The notes: generated by a model not told the origin, from the letters alone. A stretch of DNA of 64,000 bases from Myxococcales bacterium (GCA_016709545.1 JADJMO010000007.1:310001-374000); one strand, 5' to 3'. Positions 41,129 through 53,600 are shown, counted from the first letter of the stretch. Numbers and translations: made by a program.

Positions 41129-41817
41129 TCACTTGGTGATGGGGCCGACGACGACGTGGCCGCGACCGGTGACGAACAGCGCGTTGAGGCCCTCACCGAG
41201 GGACCAGTCGACGGTGCCGTTCAGGTTGTCGTCCCGGAACACGACGCCCGTGGACGTGACGGCGAAGTCGACGAAGTCGACCCCGACCGCCGCGTTGGTG
41301 TCGTCCTGGAAGCCGGGGACCAGGCGGGTGACCTTGTAGGCGTCGGTGATCCGGCCACGAAGCCGCCACCGGTGCTGGTGATGCCGAACGTGCCCGGCGT
41401 GCCGCTGGCCGGGATCGCCGGCACGATCAGCTTCTCGCTGGTCATGCCGAGGCGGTTCTCCACGTCCTTCGGATACACGTGGTAGCAAGGCGCCGGGGTC
41501 ATCGCGAGGCCCTTGTTGGCCTTGCAGGCCTCGCTGCCGGTGAGGACCATCTTGAGGTAGTCGCGCGGTGACGTGGCCACCTCTTGCGCGACCGCGTAGG
41601 CGCCGAACCCGGAGAGCTCGATGGCCGCGTTGCGCTGCCGATCGTAGCCGGCCGACTGCACGTCGAAGTGGGCGTTGCTGACGGCGAAGGTGCCCAGCGC
41701 CGACAGGATCATCAGCACCATCATGACGACGAACATCGTCGCGCCACGCTCACGCGCGCGACGACGCTTCGCCCGCCCGTTCTGGGCCAACCGGGGCCGG
41801 GAGATGCGGTTCACCAT
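41129..41817 (-). CDS. PilX-like minor pilin/assembly protein (one apparent frameshift)
   Basis: About 228 residues. One N-terminal TM helix (ATMFVVMMVLMILSALGTFAV) after a basic leader; ERGATM resembles the PilX-type prepilin start. The frame breaks at 41351-41356: after TFGITSTGGGFVA the product resumes in another frame as RITDAYKVTRLV and ends ...VVVGPITK. One lost C (GGCC for GGCCC on minus) restores it. The start ATG overlaps the pilW stop by seven bases when pilW is also corrected. Confidence 0.65.
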
Positions 41818-43074
41818 CGGACACCCTGCTGGTTGACGAGCGAGACCTCGCCCATGACGCTGCGCGCGCGAGTACTGGTTGGTGCCGAGCTTGTAGCGGA
41901 GGAGGCCGATGCCGCCGTCGTCGATCGGCACCGAGCGGTCGTAGTCGCGGGTGCGGACCGTCAGGCGATAGCGCACCGATCGGATGCGCTGCGGTCGGAT
42001 GGACGGGCCACCCGTCATCGTATCGCCGCCGTAGACGGAGTTGTTGGGGTCGCCGAACTCGTACGAGAGCAGGTTGGGTGGGGTCTGCACCGTGGCCGAC
42101 TGGGGCACCGAGGTGTCGACGGTGAAGGCGAATCCGAGATCGACCGCATACTCGGCGACGATCTCCTCGGTGCCGTCGATGGGCAGGCCGTTCTGATCGA
42201 GCTCGCGGCGCACGAGGTCGTACTTGTTGGCCTCGCCGACGCTCGCGTCGCTGTAGGCCCACTTGAACAGCGTGTTCGCGGACAGCGAGTACACTCCGTA
42301 CTCCACCGTGGAGACGGGGTTCACCTCGTAGCCCATGCCGATGCCCTGGACGCCACACCGCTTGTCGGAGAGGCCCGCGCGGTTCGCGACCGCGGGCGCG
42401 GCGGTGGTCGTGATGACGGGCCGCCCGCCCGCCGCGATGCTGGAAGCCTGCACGAGCAGGTACTGAGAGCAGCCGAGGTCGTTGCGCAGGCGGATCATGC
42501 GGCCCGGGGCGAACACCGCCTGCATCACGTTGGTCGCGCTGCCCGTCTCGCCGACGGTGAGCAGGCGCGCGGTCGAGCCGACGATGACCTGGAGCGTGAT
42601 GTCCGAGCCGCCACCGCTGGCCGAGGGCTCGATCGCCGCCACTTGGTAGGAGTCGGTGGTGGAGTAGTTGCCCTGCAACACGATGCGGTCCGGGTAGAGG
42701 CCCTGGGCGGCGCTGAGCGGCGCGTCGAGCGCGGCCGTCGCGGCGGTCCCCTGCTTGTAGTGGATCGACTGGATCCGCGCGGTGAAGCCCATGGAGCCCA
42801 CCGGCACCACGTTGGGGTCGAGCCGATAGTTCGGGGTCGACATGAACCCGGCGCGTTCGATGTCGCCGCGCAGCCGGTCGACGCCGAGTCGCAGGTTGCC
42901 CTGCGACGTGGCGAGGCGCCCCTCCGTCGCGAACACGCGCGTCGCGCCGCGGCTCACGAGGAACGCCGCGAAGATCACGAACAAGCCGGCGACGCTGGCC
43001 ACGAGCAGCTCGAGGAGCGTGAAGCCCTCGGCGCCCCGACGTGCGCTACGACGAGCGATCGGAGAAGGGCTCAT
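41811..43074 (-). CDS. PilW-like minor pilin (one apparent frameshift near the end)
   Basis: About 420 residues. Prepilin signal with GFTLLELLVASVAGLFVIF (cleavage after Gly, Glu at +5). Long pilin-like globular region with one visible Cys pair (LGCSQYLL ... KRCGVQG). The frame slips in the GC dinucleotide run at 41861-41870. Corrected, the end reads SVMGEVSLVNQQGVRW with stop at 41811; uncorrected, it runs into pilX. Start overlaps the pilV stop (ATGA, 43071-43074). Confidence 0.75.
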
Positions 43075-43709
43075 GTGTCGGGCCTCTGGATCGCCGCGGC
43101 GGCGTACACCCAGTGGAAGTTGAGCTGGTCGAGGCCGATGGTGGTCTCGGTGCCGCGCGGGGACATGCAGAGCCCGGTCGCGGTCATGCCGTAGGTGCCG
43201 TACTTGACCGCGTCGGCGAGCGTGCGCTTCTTGAAGAAGACGCGGACCTCGGCGCGGATGAGGCTGTCCGTGTAGATCGTGCGCAGCTTCATGTGGGTGC
43301 AGTAGACGACGTTGTTCAGCTGGCCCGCGCCGTCGGAGAGCAGCACGTCGTTGCCGCTGAGATCGAACGCCGGTGAGGCGAGGCCCTCGAGCGAGCTCGC
43401 GTTGGGGCGGATCCAGACGTTGGAGGCGGAGCTCACCTCGAACAGCCACGCGGTCTTGGTCAGATCGGAGGCGCTGGCCCCCGTCGCCATCGTCCAGCGG
43501 TTCGCGTCGCGCCGCAGGCGCTGCAGCCAGGTGCGCGCCGCCGCGTTGGCGACGGTGAACTGCTGCGCGGACTTGTTCGACGAGATCGTCGTGGCCTGCA
43601 GCGCCACCACGCCGAGGAGGCCGATGGTGAGCACGGTCAGGGCCATCATCACCTCGATGAGGGTGAAGCCCCGCGAAGCCCTGGAGGCCCGGGAGAAACG
43701 GTGGGCCAT
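43071..43709 (-). CDS. pilV: PilV-like minor pilin
   Basis: 212 residues. Prepilin motif RGFTLIEVMMALTVLTIGLLGVVALQ at the N-terminus, the class IV leader with Glu at +5. The globular part is moderately variable, as expected for minor pilins. The start codon shares one base with the fimT stop (TGATG). Part of the pilus initiation set (FimU/T, PilV, PilW, PilX, PilY1). Confidence 0.85.
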   Translation of the reverse strand: MAHRFSRASRASRGFTLIEVMMALTVLTIGLLGVVALQATTISSNKSAQQFTVANAAARTWLQRLRRDANRWTMATGASASDLTKTAWLFEVSSASNVWIRPNASSLEGLASPAFDLSGNDVLLSDGAGQLNNVVYCTHMKLRTIYTDSLIRAEVRVFFKKRTLADAVKYGTYGMTATGLCMSPRGTETTIGLDQLNFHWVYAAAAIQRPDT

Positions 43710-44353
43710 CAGCTCGCCTCCACCTGCGGGATGCCCGCCGGGGTCACGCGCACGACGCGCTGGATGCCGACCGGAGCTCCCGAGCCGTTGAGGCGCTGGA
43801 TCAGGTAGCGGCCCGTGTCCGAGCCGAGCGGGCGCACCCAGGTGCCCGTGCTGTTCCACCAGGAGTTGCCGCCCGCGGTGATGCAGTAGTCGCGCGCGGC
43901 GGGGGTGGTGCCGTAGGCGTCGGAGATCGCGGTGACGCGGATGTTCTTGCCGACCCAGTCCGACACCGTGTCGTTGGTCTTGCCGGTCCCGAAGTCGATC
44001 GACGCGAGGGCGAGGGAGTCGGCCGTGGTCCAGGACATCGCCGTGCAGCCCGGCGTCGGACCGCCCGTGAGGCTCACCGCCGCGCGCAGCTCGAAGCGCA
44101 GGCCGCCGGCGCCGTTGGTGACGCGGACCACGTGCGCGCCACCCGTCGCCAGGGCGCGGTTGCGCGCGATGCGGAACATGCCGGAGATCTCGTCCGCGGC
44201 GCGCATGTTGTGGCGATCCTCGAGCACCCCGCCGAGGGTCGGGCCCGCGAGCACGAGGAACATGCCGATCATCACGATGACGGCCATGAGCTCGATGAGG
44301 GTCACCCCGCGCTGGCGGCCAGCAGGTCGAGACGGGTGGCGGACGGATCGCAT
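43709..44353 (-). CDS. fimT: GspH/FimT-family prepilin
   Basis: 214 residues. Prepilin leader RQRGVTLIELMAVIVMIG; pilin strand pairs and an internal Cys pair (GCTAMSW ... YCITAGG). GspH/FimT proteins prime the pilus tip with the other minor pilins. First gene of the operon. The leader to the candidate -24/-12 element is very short. Confidence 0.8.
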   Translation of the reverse strand: MRSVRHPSRPAGRQRGVTLIELMAVIVMIGMFLVLAGPTLGGVLEDRHNMRAADEISGMFRIARNRALATGGAHVVRVTNGAGGLRFELRAAVSLTGGPTPGCTAMSWTTADSLALASIDFGTGKTNDTVSDWVGKNIRVTAISDAYGTTPAARDYCITAGGNSWWNSTGTWVRPLGSDTGRYLIQRLNGSGAPVGIQRVVRVTPAGIPQVEAS

Positions 44354-44368
44354 GGCGAGGACACGGGT

Positions 44369-44385
44369 AGCAAGCCATGTGCCGT
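44369..44385 (-). promoter_or_regulatory. weak candidate sigma-54 promoter of the minor pilin operon
   Basis: On the minus strand CGGCACATGGCTTGCT has GG (44383-44382) and GC (44371-44370) ten bases apart, but the predicted start would lie only about five bases before the fimT ATG. Pilus genes are often sigma-54-driven in this group (from recall). Low support. Confidence 0.25.
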
Positions 44386-44401
44386 CCCTGGCACCCTCGG
44401 T

Positions 44402-44435
44402 GGGGGCTCGATTCCCGACGCTTCGTGAAGCCCCC
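44402..44435. terminator. hairpin in the gap between divergent genes
   Basis: Arms GGGGGCT (44402-44408) and AGCCCCC (44429-44435) with an inner CTTC-GT-GAAG hairpin. Lies between the starts of two divergent genes, so its role is unclear; it could be an attenuator or a regulator site. Confidence 0.3.
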
Positions 44436-44526
44436 CCCTCTCCCCTGGGAAGCCTTTGCGACGCTATGCAGAAAGTTCAGACCCCCCCACGCTGACCCCA
44501 CGCCCTCCCTCGTGTAAGGAGCGGCC

Positions 44527-45795
44527 ATGTCTCAGCGCCTTTCTGTGCTCGCCCTCACGGTCCTCGCCGCTTGCAAGGAAGACCCCAAGCCCACGCCGCC
44601 GCCGCCTCCTCCCGGGCCCGTGGTGGTCGCGAGCGGCTCGGGCTCGACGGCGGGCAAGTCGCTGTGCGATCCCGCGGCGGTCGGCATCGTCGACGCGAAG
44701 GTCGCGGCGCTGCTGCCCGACCTCGTCGAGGGCCACTGCGTGCTCAAGACCGCGCCGGCGAAGTCGTTCGGCGAGGGCACCCCGACCAAGATCGAGAACG
44801 TCTCCGACATCATCGACGGCGCTGGGCAGGTCTACTCGGGGAACTACTACGCGAAGCGGTACGACCAGCTGAAGTACGTCGACGGCAAGGGCACCGGCGC
44901 CGAGGTCGAGATCGTGCTCACCACGTTCGACAAGCCCGAGAACGCGTATGCGCTCTTCACGTACCGCGTCGTCGCCAACGCCGACCCCGACCCCGAGGTG
45001 GCCAAGTCGAAGGACCGTCGCCCCTGGCAGGTCGTGAAGGGCGGCGGCGCCGCTGCGCTCGGCAGCGCGGCGCTCGTGCTCTGGAAGGGCAACTACCTCG
45101 TCGAGCTGAGCTACAGCCCCGACGCGACCAAGGACAAGGCCGCGGCCATGAAGGCGGCCGACGATCTGCTCCCCAAGCTCGCCACGGCGATCGGGGACAA
45201 GCTCCCGGGCACGACCGACCTCCCCGCCGACGTCAAGGCGCTGCCCTCCGCGGCCGAGGGCGCGATCGCGCTCGGCGTCGACTACGTACCCCCCAAGTTC
45301 GCGCGGCCCGAGGGCAAGGCCGAAGCGCTCGTGCTCAACGTCGCTGGAGGCTACGCCGCGGCGTGCATGAAGGAGGGCAAGAAGCGCTTCCGCGTGCTCG
45401 CGTTCGTGCGGGAGGAGAAGGACGCCGCGCGCGACATCGTGGAGACCTTCCGCAAGCTGCCGGGCAGCGTCACGCTCAAGGACAAGGAGATCGGCGACGA
45501 CGCCGTGCACTTCTCCTTCGCGGTCGGCCAGGGTGGCGCGGGCGCGGCCGGCAAGGCCGAGGGCGTCGCCGTCCGCCGCGGCGCGGTCGTCCTCGCGGTG
45601 ATCGACGAGGAGCTCGTGCTCGGCGATCCCGCCAAGAAGGAGGACTGGCCCCGCACCACCAAGGACGAGAAGGTGGAGAAGCTGAAGAAGCTCTTCGCCG
45701 CCCGCGCCGCCGCGCCCGCGCCCGCGCCCGCGGCCTCGGGCTCCGTCACCGGTGGGGCCAGCGCCCCCGCTCCGAGCGCCTCCGCGCCGAAGTGA
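44527..45795 (+). CDS. DUF6599-like lipoprotein
   Basis: 422 residues. Lipobox LAAC (Cys16), Pro-rich linker, then a soluble domain with the layout I associate with DUF6599 (DGAGQVYSGNYYAKRYDQLKY, then EIVLTTFDKPENAYALF). C-terminal Ala/Pro/Ser-rich tail. Function unknown. AAGGAG site before the ATG. Its stop overlaps the MOSC gene start (GTGA). Confidence 0.6.
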   Translation: MSQRLSVLALTVLAACKEDPKPTPPPPPPGPVVVASGSGSTAGKSLCDPAAVGIVDAKVAALLPDLVEGHCVLKTAPAKSFGEGTPTKIENVSDIIDGAGQVYSGNYYAKRYDQLKYVDGKGTGAEVEIVLTTFDKPENAYALFTYRVVANADPDPEVAKSKDRRPWQVVKGGGAAALGSAALVLWKGNYLVELSYSPDATKDKAAAMKAADDLLPKLATAIGDKLPGTTDLPADVKALPSAAEGAIALGVDYVPPKFARPEGKAEALVLNVAGGYAAACMKEGKKRFRVLAFVREEKDAARDIVETFRKLPGSVTLKDKEIGDDAVHFSFAVGQGGAGAAGKAEGVAVRRGAVVLAVIDEELVLGDPAKKEDWPRTTKDEKVEKLKKLFAARAAAPAPAPAASGSVTGGASAPAPSASAPK

Positions 45796-46604
45796 TCGAG
45801 GGGCTCTTCATCCACCCCATCAAGGGGTGCGCGCCGATCGCCGTCCAGTTGGCGCGGGTCACGCTGCGAGGCCTCGAGGACGACCGTCGCTGGATGGTCG
45901 TCGACGAGGCGGGCCGCTTCCTGAGCCAGCGCGAGCTGCCGGTGATGGGCGCGGTCGCGGTGCGCGTCTCCGGCCCCGATCTGATCGTCGACGACGACCT
46001 CGCGCTGCCTCGCGACCTCGCCGAGGGTCCCCGGCGAGAGGTCGCCGTCTGGAGCCACACCGGCGAGGCGCTGGTCCACGAGGCGGGCAGCGCGTGGTTC
46101 TCGAAGCGTCTGGGCCGGCCGTGCTCGCTCGTGTTCATGCCGGACGACGTGGTGCGGCCGGTGAACCCGGCGCGCGGCCGACCGGGCGACCTCGTCTCGT
46201 TCGCCGACGGCTACCCGGTGCTGCTCGCCACCGAGGCGTCGCGCGCAGAGGTCGAGCGCCGCGCGGGCGTGCCGATCGCGATGGCGCGGTTCCGTCCCAA
46301 CGTCGTGACGAGCGCGCCTTCGCCGTTCGACGAGGACCGCTGGCGCAGGCTCTCGCTGGGCGCGGTCTCGTTCCGCAACGTCAAGCCGTGTGAGCGATGC
46401 GTCGTGACGACGCTCGACCCGATCACGCAGGCGCCGGGCAAGGAGCCGCTGCGCACGCTCGCGACGTTCCGCGCGCGCGACGGCGCGGTGTGGTTCGGCG
46501 TGAACCTGATCCCCGACGGCGAGGGCGAGCTCCGCGTCGGCGATCCGGTGCAGGTGACCGAGTTCCAGCCCCCGTTCGTCGAGGCGGGCTCGGGCGACGC
46601 GTGA
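45792..46604 (+). CDS. MOSC domain molybdenum-cofactor protein (YcbX/mARC-like)
   Basis: 270 residues. N-terminal beta-barrel region (IHPIKGCAPI, then LEDDRRWMVVDE) and MOSC domain with the conserved cysteine in VKPCERCVVTTLDP. Such proteins reduce N-hydroxylated compounds using a Moco cysteine ligand. No ferredoxin domain is fused. The GTG start overlaps the previous stop by four bases. Confidence 0.85.
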   Translation: MIEGLFIHPIKGCAPIAVQLARVTLRGLEDDRRWMVVDEAGRFLSQRELPVMGAVAVRVSGPDLIVDDDLALPRDLAEGPRREVAVWSHTGEALVHEAGSAWFSKRLGRPCSLVFMPDDVVRPVNPARGRPGDLVSFADGYPVLLATEASRAEVERRAGVPIAMARFRPNVVTSAPSPFDEDRWRRLSLGAVSFRNVKPCERCVVTTLDPITQAPGKEPLRTLATFRARDGAVWFGVNLIPDGEGELRVGDPVQVTEFQPPFVEAGSGDA

Positions 46605-46620
46605 GGTATATGCTTCGCGG

Positions 46621-48287
<1,667 letters not shown>

Positions 48288-48291
<4 letters not shown>

Positions 48292-48959
48292 GGAGCGTCG
48301 GCGCGCTCGTCGGCGTGCTCCTCGCGGGCCTCGTGCCTACGCCCGCGCGGGCGTTCGTGCCGCCGACGTTCGCGCCCGCGACCGACCTCGCGGGCACCTA
48401 TGCCTTCTCCGGCACCGACCCCGACGGCAACCCGGAGACGCCGGGCATCGCGCGCATCTCGCGCCTCGCGCCCAACGTGTACGCAATGGTGGAGGAGAGC
48501 GAGGGCAAGGTGATCTCCGCCTCGCGCTGCCTCCGCGACGGAGACGTCTTCGCCTGCGGGTGGGGCAGCGGGCCGACCAGCGACGCGGGCACGGCCATCC
48601 TCACCCGCCGCGCGGACGGCGGCTTCGAGGGCACTCTCCTCGAGGTCGGTCGCCTCGAGAGCCGCCGCGCGCGCGCGGTCGGCACCGGTCCGTCCTACGC
48701 CCTCGAGGCGTTCTCGAGCGGCATCGCGCAGCCGGTCGGCGCCATCAACCTGGTCTACGGCAACCGTGGCATCGCCGTCATGACCCAGCCCATGGCGCGG
48801 GGGACCGCATTCCTCGAGGGGGACCTGCTCGTGCTGGGCGTCGGCACCCAGGGGTTTGCCGGCACGGTCGTCTACCGCATCGTCGGTCGCACGCTCATCG
48901 GCCGCTGGATCGACTTCAGCCGCAGCGGCGTCGGCACCGAGACGCTCTCACGCCTCTGA
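48288..48959 (+). CDS. secreted protein, unknown
   Basis: 223 residues. Signal peptide (…LAGLVPTPARA). Two halves look alike (LAGTYAFSGTDPDG ... and the later IVGRTLIGRWIDFSRSG), a beta-rich lipocalin-like feel, but no family is recognised. The GTG start overlaps the FG-GAP gene stop. Confidence 0.6.
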
Positions 48960-48972
48960 CCAGGGCTCGCCG

Positions 48973-49929
48973 CTAGGGCTGCTGGAAGCACTCGGCGGCG
49001 GGCGGCGCCTTGTCGATGATGCCGATCTCCACGAGCTGCGCGCCGAGCGTGCGGAACCGCTCCTCGCTCATCGAACCGAGCGTGGCGCCGGGCGGCGCGA
49101 CGAGCGGGCGCTGCGCCTCCGCGGCGGCCGTGAACGTCTCCTGGTCCATCGCCGGGTTGAGCTTGCCCATGGTGGCGTTCGCGGGCTTGGGATCGGCGAG
49201 GTACGACTTCCAGCCCTCGGCCGTGGCGGCCACGAACGACTTCACGAGCTCGCGCTTCTCCTTCAGGAGCGCGCCGCGCACCACCACCACCGCCGCGTAC
49301 GGGTCGAACCCCGTGTCGCGCGCGGCGATGACCTTCGGCGTCGCGCCCTTCTTGCGCACCGCGATCGGCTCGCTGGTGACGTAGCACTGCTGCGCGTGCT
49401 CCTTGTCGGCGAGGAACTTGGCGACGCCACCGTCGTAGGGCACGAGCGTCACGCCCTTGAACGCGTACTTCTTCTTGAGCCACGCGCCGAACGGCAGTCC
49501 GGGCTCGATCGCGAGGGTGCCGCTCGCGAGGTCCTCGAGCTTGCCGACGCCACGGCTGTCGTGGACCATCACCCCGAGCGGCGACGACTGGAAGGTCGCG
49601 AACACCGCCACCACGTCGATGCCGCGCGCGCGCGCGATGACCACGTCGTCGGCGCCCGCGATCGCGAAGTCGACCTTGCCGGTGGCGACGAGCTGGATGA
49701 CCGGCACCCCCGCGCCCCCCGCCACGATCTCCACGTCGAGGCCGGCCCGCTGGTACGCGCCTGCGTCGCGCGCGGCGTAGAGGCCCCCGAACTCGGGCTC
49801 GGCGACCCAGTTCAGCTGGACCTTCACCTTGTTCGCGCCGCCCGCGGGGGTGCGCTTGCAGGCGGGGGCCAGCGCGAGGAGCGAAAGGGCGAGGAGGAGC
49901 GAGCGGCGACGCATGATCATTTTGCGCAT
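48973..49929 (-). CDS. NMT1/THI5-like ABC transporter substrate-binding lipoprotein
   Basis: 318 residues. Lipobox LAPAC (Cys24). KVQLNWVAEPEFGGLYAARDAG and GAGVPVIQLVATGKVDFAIAGADD fit the SsuA/ThiY/NMT1 family, which binds thiamine precursors, sulfonates or taurine. No ATPase or permease genes are adjacent, so the transporter is incomplete here. Divergent from the globin across 37 bases. Confidence 0.85.
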   Translation of the reverse strand: MRKMIMRRRSLLLALSLLALAPACKRTPAGGANKVKVQLNWVAEPEFGGLYAARDAGAYQRAGLDVEIVAGGAGVPVIQLVATGKVDFAIAGADDVVIARARGIDVVAVFATFQSSPLGVMVHDSRGVGKLEDLASGTLAIEPGLPFGAWLKKKYAFKGVTLVPYDGGVAKFLADKEHAQQCYVTSEPIAVRKKGATPKVIAARDTGFDPYAAVVVVRGALLKEKRELVKSFVAATAEGWKSYLADPKPANATMGKLNPAMDQETFTAAAEAQRPLVAPPGATLGSMSEERFRTLGAQLVEIGIIDKAPPAAECFQQP

Positions 49930-49966
49930 ATCGGCTCCGCACGCGCGGCGCTAGCTTCCCCGCCCG

Positions 49967-50371
49967 ATGCCCTACGACCGCGCCCTGCTCAAGAAGAGCT
50001 TCCAGATCCTGCACGCCCGCGAGCCGCACATCCCGAAGCACTTCTACTCGGTGTTCTTCAAGCTGCACCCCGAGATGGAGGCGATGTTCCACTCGCGCAA
50101 CGTGCAGGAGCTGATGTTCGCGCGCACCCTGGTGTCGATCATCGACAAGGTCGACGACGCGCCGTGGCTCGACGAGCAGCTCGACGCGCTCGGCAAGCGC
50201 CACACCAAGATGAACATCAAGCCCGAGATGTGGCAGTGGTTCCAGCACGCGCTGATGACCACCTTCGAGGAGATCGCCGGCGACGACTGGACGCCGGAGA
50301 TCGAGGCCACCTGGACCGCGGCGCTGACCGACATCACGACCCGCGTACGCAAGGCCGCCGAGGCCAAGTGA
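49967..50371 (+). CDS. single-domain globin
   Basis: 134 residues, all-helical, with proximal His79 in LGKRH and a distal-side region typical of the bacterial flavohaemoglobin/single-domain class. It lacks the reductase domain. Role: oxygen or NO handling. Coupled to the next gene by a GTGA overlap. Confidence 0.8.
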   Translation: MPYDRALLKKSFQILHAREPHIPKHFYSVFFKLHPEMEAMFHSRNVQELMFARTLVSIIDKVDDAPWLDEQLDALGKRHTKMNIKPEMWQWFQHALMTTFEEIAGDDWTPEIEATWTAALTDITTRVRKAAEAK

Positions 50372-50904
50372 ACGCCGCGAGCGCCGCGCCCGAGGCCGAT
50401 CCGCTGGTCGGGCCGTTCTCGCAGGCGCTGCTCGACGACCTGATGTACGAGCCGAGCGTCCTCTTCTTCGATCGCATCGAGGAGGTGGACCGCAAGGCGA
50501 GCCGCATCGTCTGTCGCATGCCGACCGACCAGCCGATGCCGTTCACCGACCACCAGCGCGTCCACGCGGTGCGCCACCCGCGGCACGTCGGCGGGGCGGT
50601 GATGATCCAGCTCACCGGCAACCTCGGCTTCATCCACGCGCGCGAGCTCGAGGGCCTGCGCCACAGCGACGGCTGGGTCGGGTTCGGCACCCACATCAAG
50701 AGCGCGGTGTTCCGCAAGCTCGTTCGCCCGGGCGCGCCGCTCCTCTGCGCCTGCACCCAGGCCAAGGTGCGCCGCGGCAAGTCGCGGGTGTTCTCGATCT
50801 ACCGGTACCAGTTCCACCACGAGGGCCAGCTCGCGTTCGAGAGCGAGCAGGCCGCGATGTGGCTCAAGGTCGAGGGCGAGAACGCGGTCCCGCTCGCGCT
50901 CTAG
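50368..50904 (+). CDS. FabA/FabZ-like hotdog-fold protein
   Basis: 178 residues. The start region VLFFDRIEEVD and VRHPRHVGGAVMIQLTG resembles 3-hydroxyacyl-ACP dehydratase-like hotdog proteins, but the usual HxxxGxPxxPG motif is replaced, so activity is uncertain. GTG start overlaps the globin stop. A fatty acid desaturase follows, a plausible lipid theme. Confidence 0.6.
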   Translation: MNAASAAPEADPLVGPFSQALLDDLMYEPSVLFFDRIEEVDRKASRIVCRMPTDQPMPFTDHQRVHAVRHPRHVGGAVMIQLTGNLGFIHARELEGLRHSDGWVGFGTHIKSAVFRKLVRPGAPLLCACTQAKVRRGKSRVFSIYRYQFHHEGQLAFESEQAAMWLKVEGENAVPLAL

Positions 50905-50926
50905 CCGCGGGTGCTACCGTTCGGTC

Positions 50927-51759
<833 letters not shown>

Positions 51760-51772
<13 letters not shown>

Positions 51773-52854
51773 GACATGTTCATGGCCTTGCGCACCTCGC
51801 GCAGGGTCTTCTCTCCGACCTCGCGGGCGCGGACGATGCCGTCGCGCAGGATCGACTGCAGGTGGTCGGGCGCGGCCTCGTACCGCTTGCGCTCAGCGCG
51901 CATGGGCGCGAGAAAGGCGTTGAGCGCCTCCGTGAGCGTGGCCTTGAGCTTGCCGCCGCCTCCGTCGCCGATCCGCGCCGCGACCGCCTCGGGCGTGTCG
52001 TCGGTGCAGGCGGCGATCAGGCGCAGGAGGTTGCTCACCTCGGGGCGGCCGTCGGGGTCGTAGGCGATGTTGCGGTCGCTGTCGGTCTTGGCGCCCTTGA
52101 TCAGCTTCGCCGTCTCCTCGGCGGTGTGCTTGAGCAGCACCGCGTTGCCGCGCGACTTGCTCATCTTCTGACCGTCGAGGCCGAGCACCACGGGGATGTC
52201 GGAGAGCAGCGCGTGCACCGGCGGGAACACGTCGGCCGAGAAGCGCTCGTTGAACCGGCGCGCCACCTTGCGCGAGAGCTCGAGGTGGGGGAGCTGGTCC
52301 TTGCCGACCGGCACGAGGTTGCCCTTGCAGAACAGGATGTCGGCGGCCTGGTGCAGCGGGTAGACGTACATCGCCGCGTTCACCGTGCGCAGGTTGGCCG
52401 CCTTGATCTCCTCCTTCACGGTGGGGTTGCGGTCGAGCTCCGGCATCGAGACGAGCGGCAGGAACGCGAGGAGCAGCTGGTTCAGCTCCGGCACGTGGCT
52501 GTGCGGGAAGATGGTGGAGCGCTTCGGGTCGAGGCCGGCCGCGAGGTAGTCGAGCACGACGTCCCGCACGTTGTCCTCGATCGCGTCGGCCGTGTCGCGG
52601 TCGGTGAGCACCTGGTAGTCGGCGACGACGATGAACGTCTCGACGCCCAGATCCTGGATGCGCACGCGGTTCTGCAGGGTGCCGAACAGGTGGCCCACGT
52701 GCAGCGCGCCGGTGGGGCGGTCGCCGGTCAGCACGCGAAACCCCTTGGTCTCGCCGGCCCGCAGCTTGGCCCAGGTGGCGTCGCTCCTCCGCTGCGCCTC
52801 CTTGAACGTGCTCGCAGTGTCGACCACCTCTTCCTGCGTCGTCTCCTCGGTCAT
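51760..52854 (-). CDS. trpS: tryptophan-tRNA ligase
   Basis: 364 residues. HIGH-type motif in TGDRPTGALHVGH near 43-55 and KMSKS near 214-218; MYVYPLHQAADILFCKGNLVPVG matches the class I TrpRS family. Slightly longer at the N-terminus than the E. coli enzyme. Monocistronic here. 38 bases downstream of the RIC gene on the same strand. Confidence 0.95.
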
Positions 52855-52892
52855 GCGCCTTCCTAACGGAGGCGGGCGCGGCTCGCAAAGGT

Positions 52893-53600
52893 TCAGGGGC
52901 GCGCTTCGCGCTCGAACTCGATGGCCCGCGGGAACAGCACGTTGTTCTCGAGGTGCAGGTGCTCGTGCAGGTCGCGCTCCAGCGCCGAGAGATCGGCGTG
53001 CACGGCCCGCAGCGCGGCGCACGAGCGAGGCGGCGCCGACCAGCCGTCGGTCACCTCGCGGAGCTCCTGCAGCGCGTCCTCCTGGGACTCGTGCTCGAAG
53101 TGCATGATGCGCACGGGGTAGTCGACGGTGGAGAACGGCGCGCGCGTGCGCCCATGCTGCGAGAGCACCTTGATGTAGGGGAAGACGTGCGCCTCCTCCT
53201 TGTCGAGGTGGCTCAGCAGGTCCTCCTCGAAGCCGTCGAAGACGCGATCGAGCTGCACGAGCCGGGTCCAGCCGTGGTGGATGCGCAGGGCCTCGGCCAG
53301 GTTCTGCCGGACCCGTCGACAGAGCGCGCGCGTGAACAGGTGGTGGCCCTCGACGATGTGGTCCATCACGTCGTCGAGGGGCGCGATCAGCCAGTCCATG
53401 GGGTTGTCCCGGGGCCGGCTCACCGCGCGCTGGATCTGTCCGAGCACCCGCTCGAGCGGCGCGTGGGCGGCGGCGCAGGCGTCGCGCAGGCTCTGGGCGC
53501 CACCGAGGTGGTAGTCGATCCTCTCGTGCTCGAGGATGCCGACGACGAACGGCAGCCGGGCGGCGAGCGTGCCGACGGGCATGGACGGATCGATGCTCAT
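52893..53600 (-). CDS. ric: RIC/ScdA-type iron-sulfur cluster repair di-iron protein
   Basis: 235 residues. N-terminal DUF542 segment followed by a hemerythrin-like four-helix domain with metal ligands (GHHLFTR, HLDKEEAHVFPY, FEHESQEDAL, HEHLHLENNVLFP). RIC repairs Fe-S clusters after NO damage. Oddity: the usual DFCCGG cysteine pair is HL here (IDYHLGG, residues 28-34). GGAAGGA site before ATG 53600. The 265-base upstream region carries palindromes. Confidence 0.85.
   Translation of the reverse strand: MSIDPSMPVGTLAARLPFVVGILEHERIDYHLGGAQSLRDACAAAHAPLERVLGQIQRAVSRPRDNPMDWLIAPLDDVMDHIVEGHHLFTRALCRRVRQNLAEALRIHHGWTRLVQLDRVFDGFEEDLLSHLDKEEAHVFPYIKVLSQHGRTRAPFSTVDYPVRIMHFEHESQEDALQELREVTDGWSAPPRSCAALRAVHADLSALERDLHEHLHLENNVLFPRAIEFEREARP

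Noticed and set aside
44400..44425. TCGATTC sequence resembling a tRNA T-arm
   Set aside because: The flanking stem does not pair and no acceptor or anticodon arm is present.
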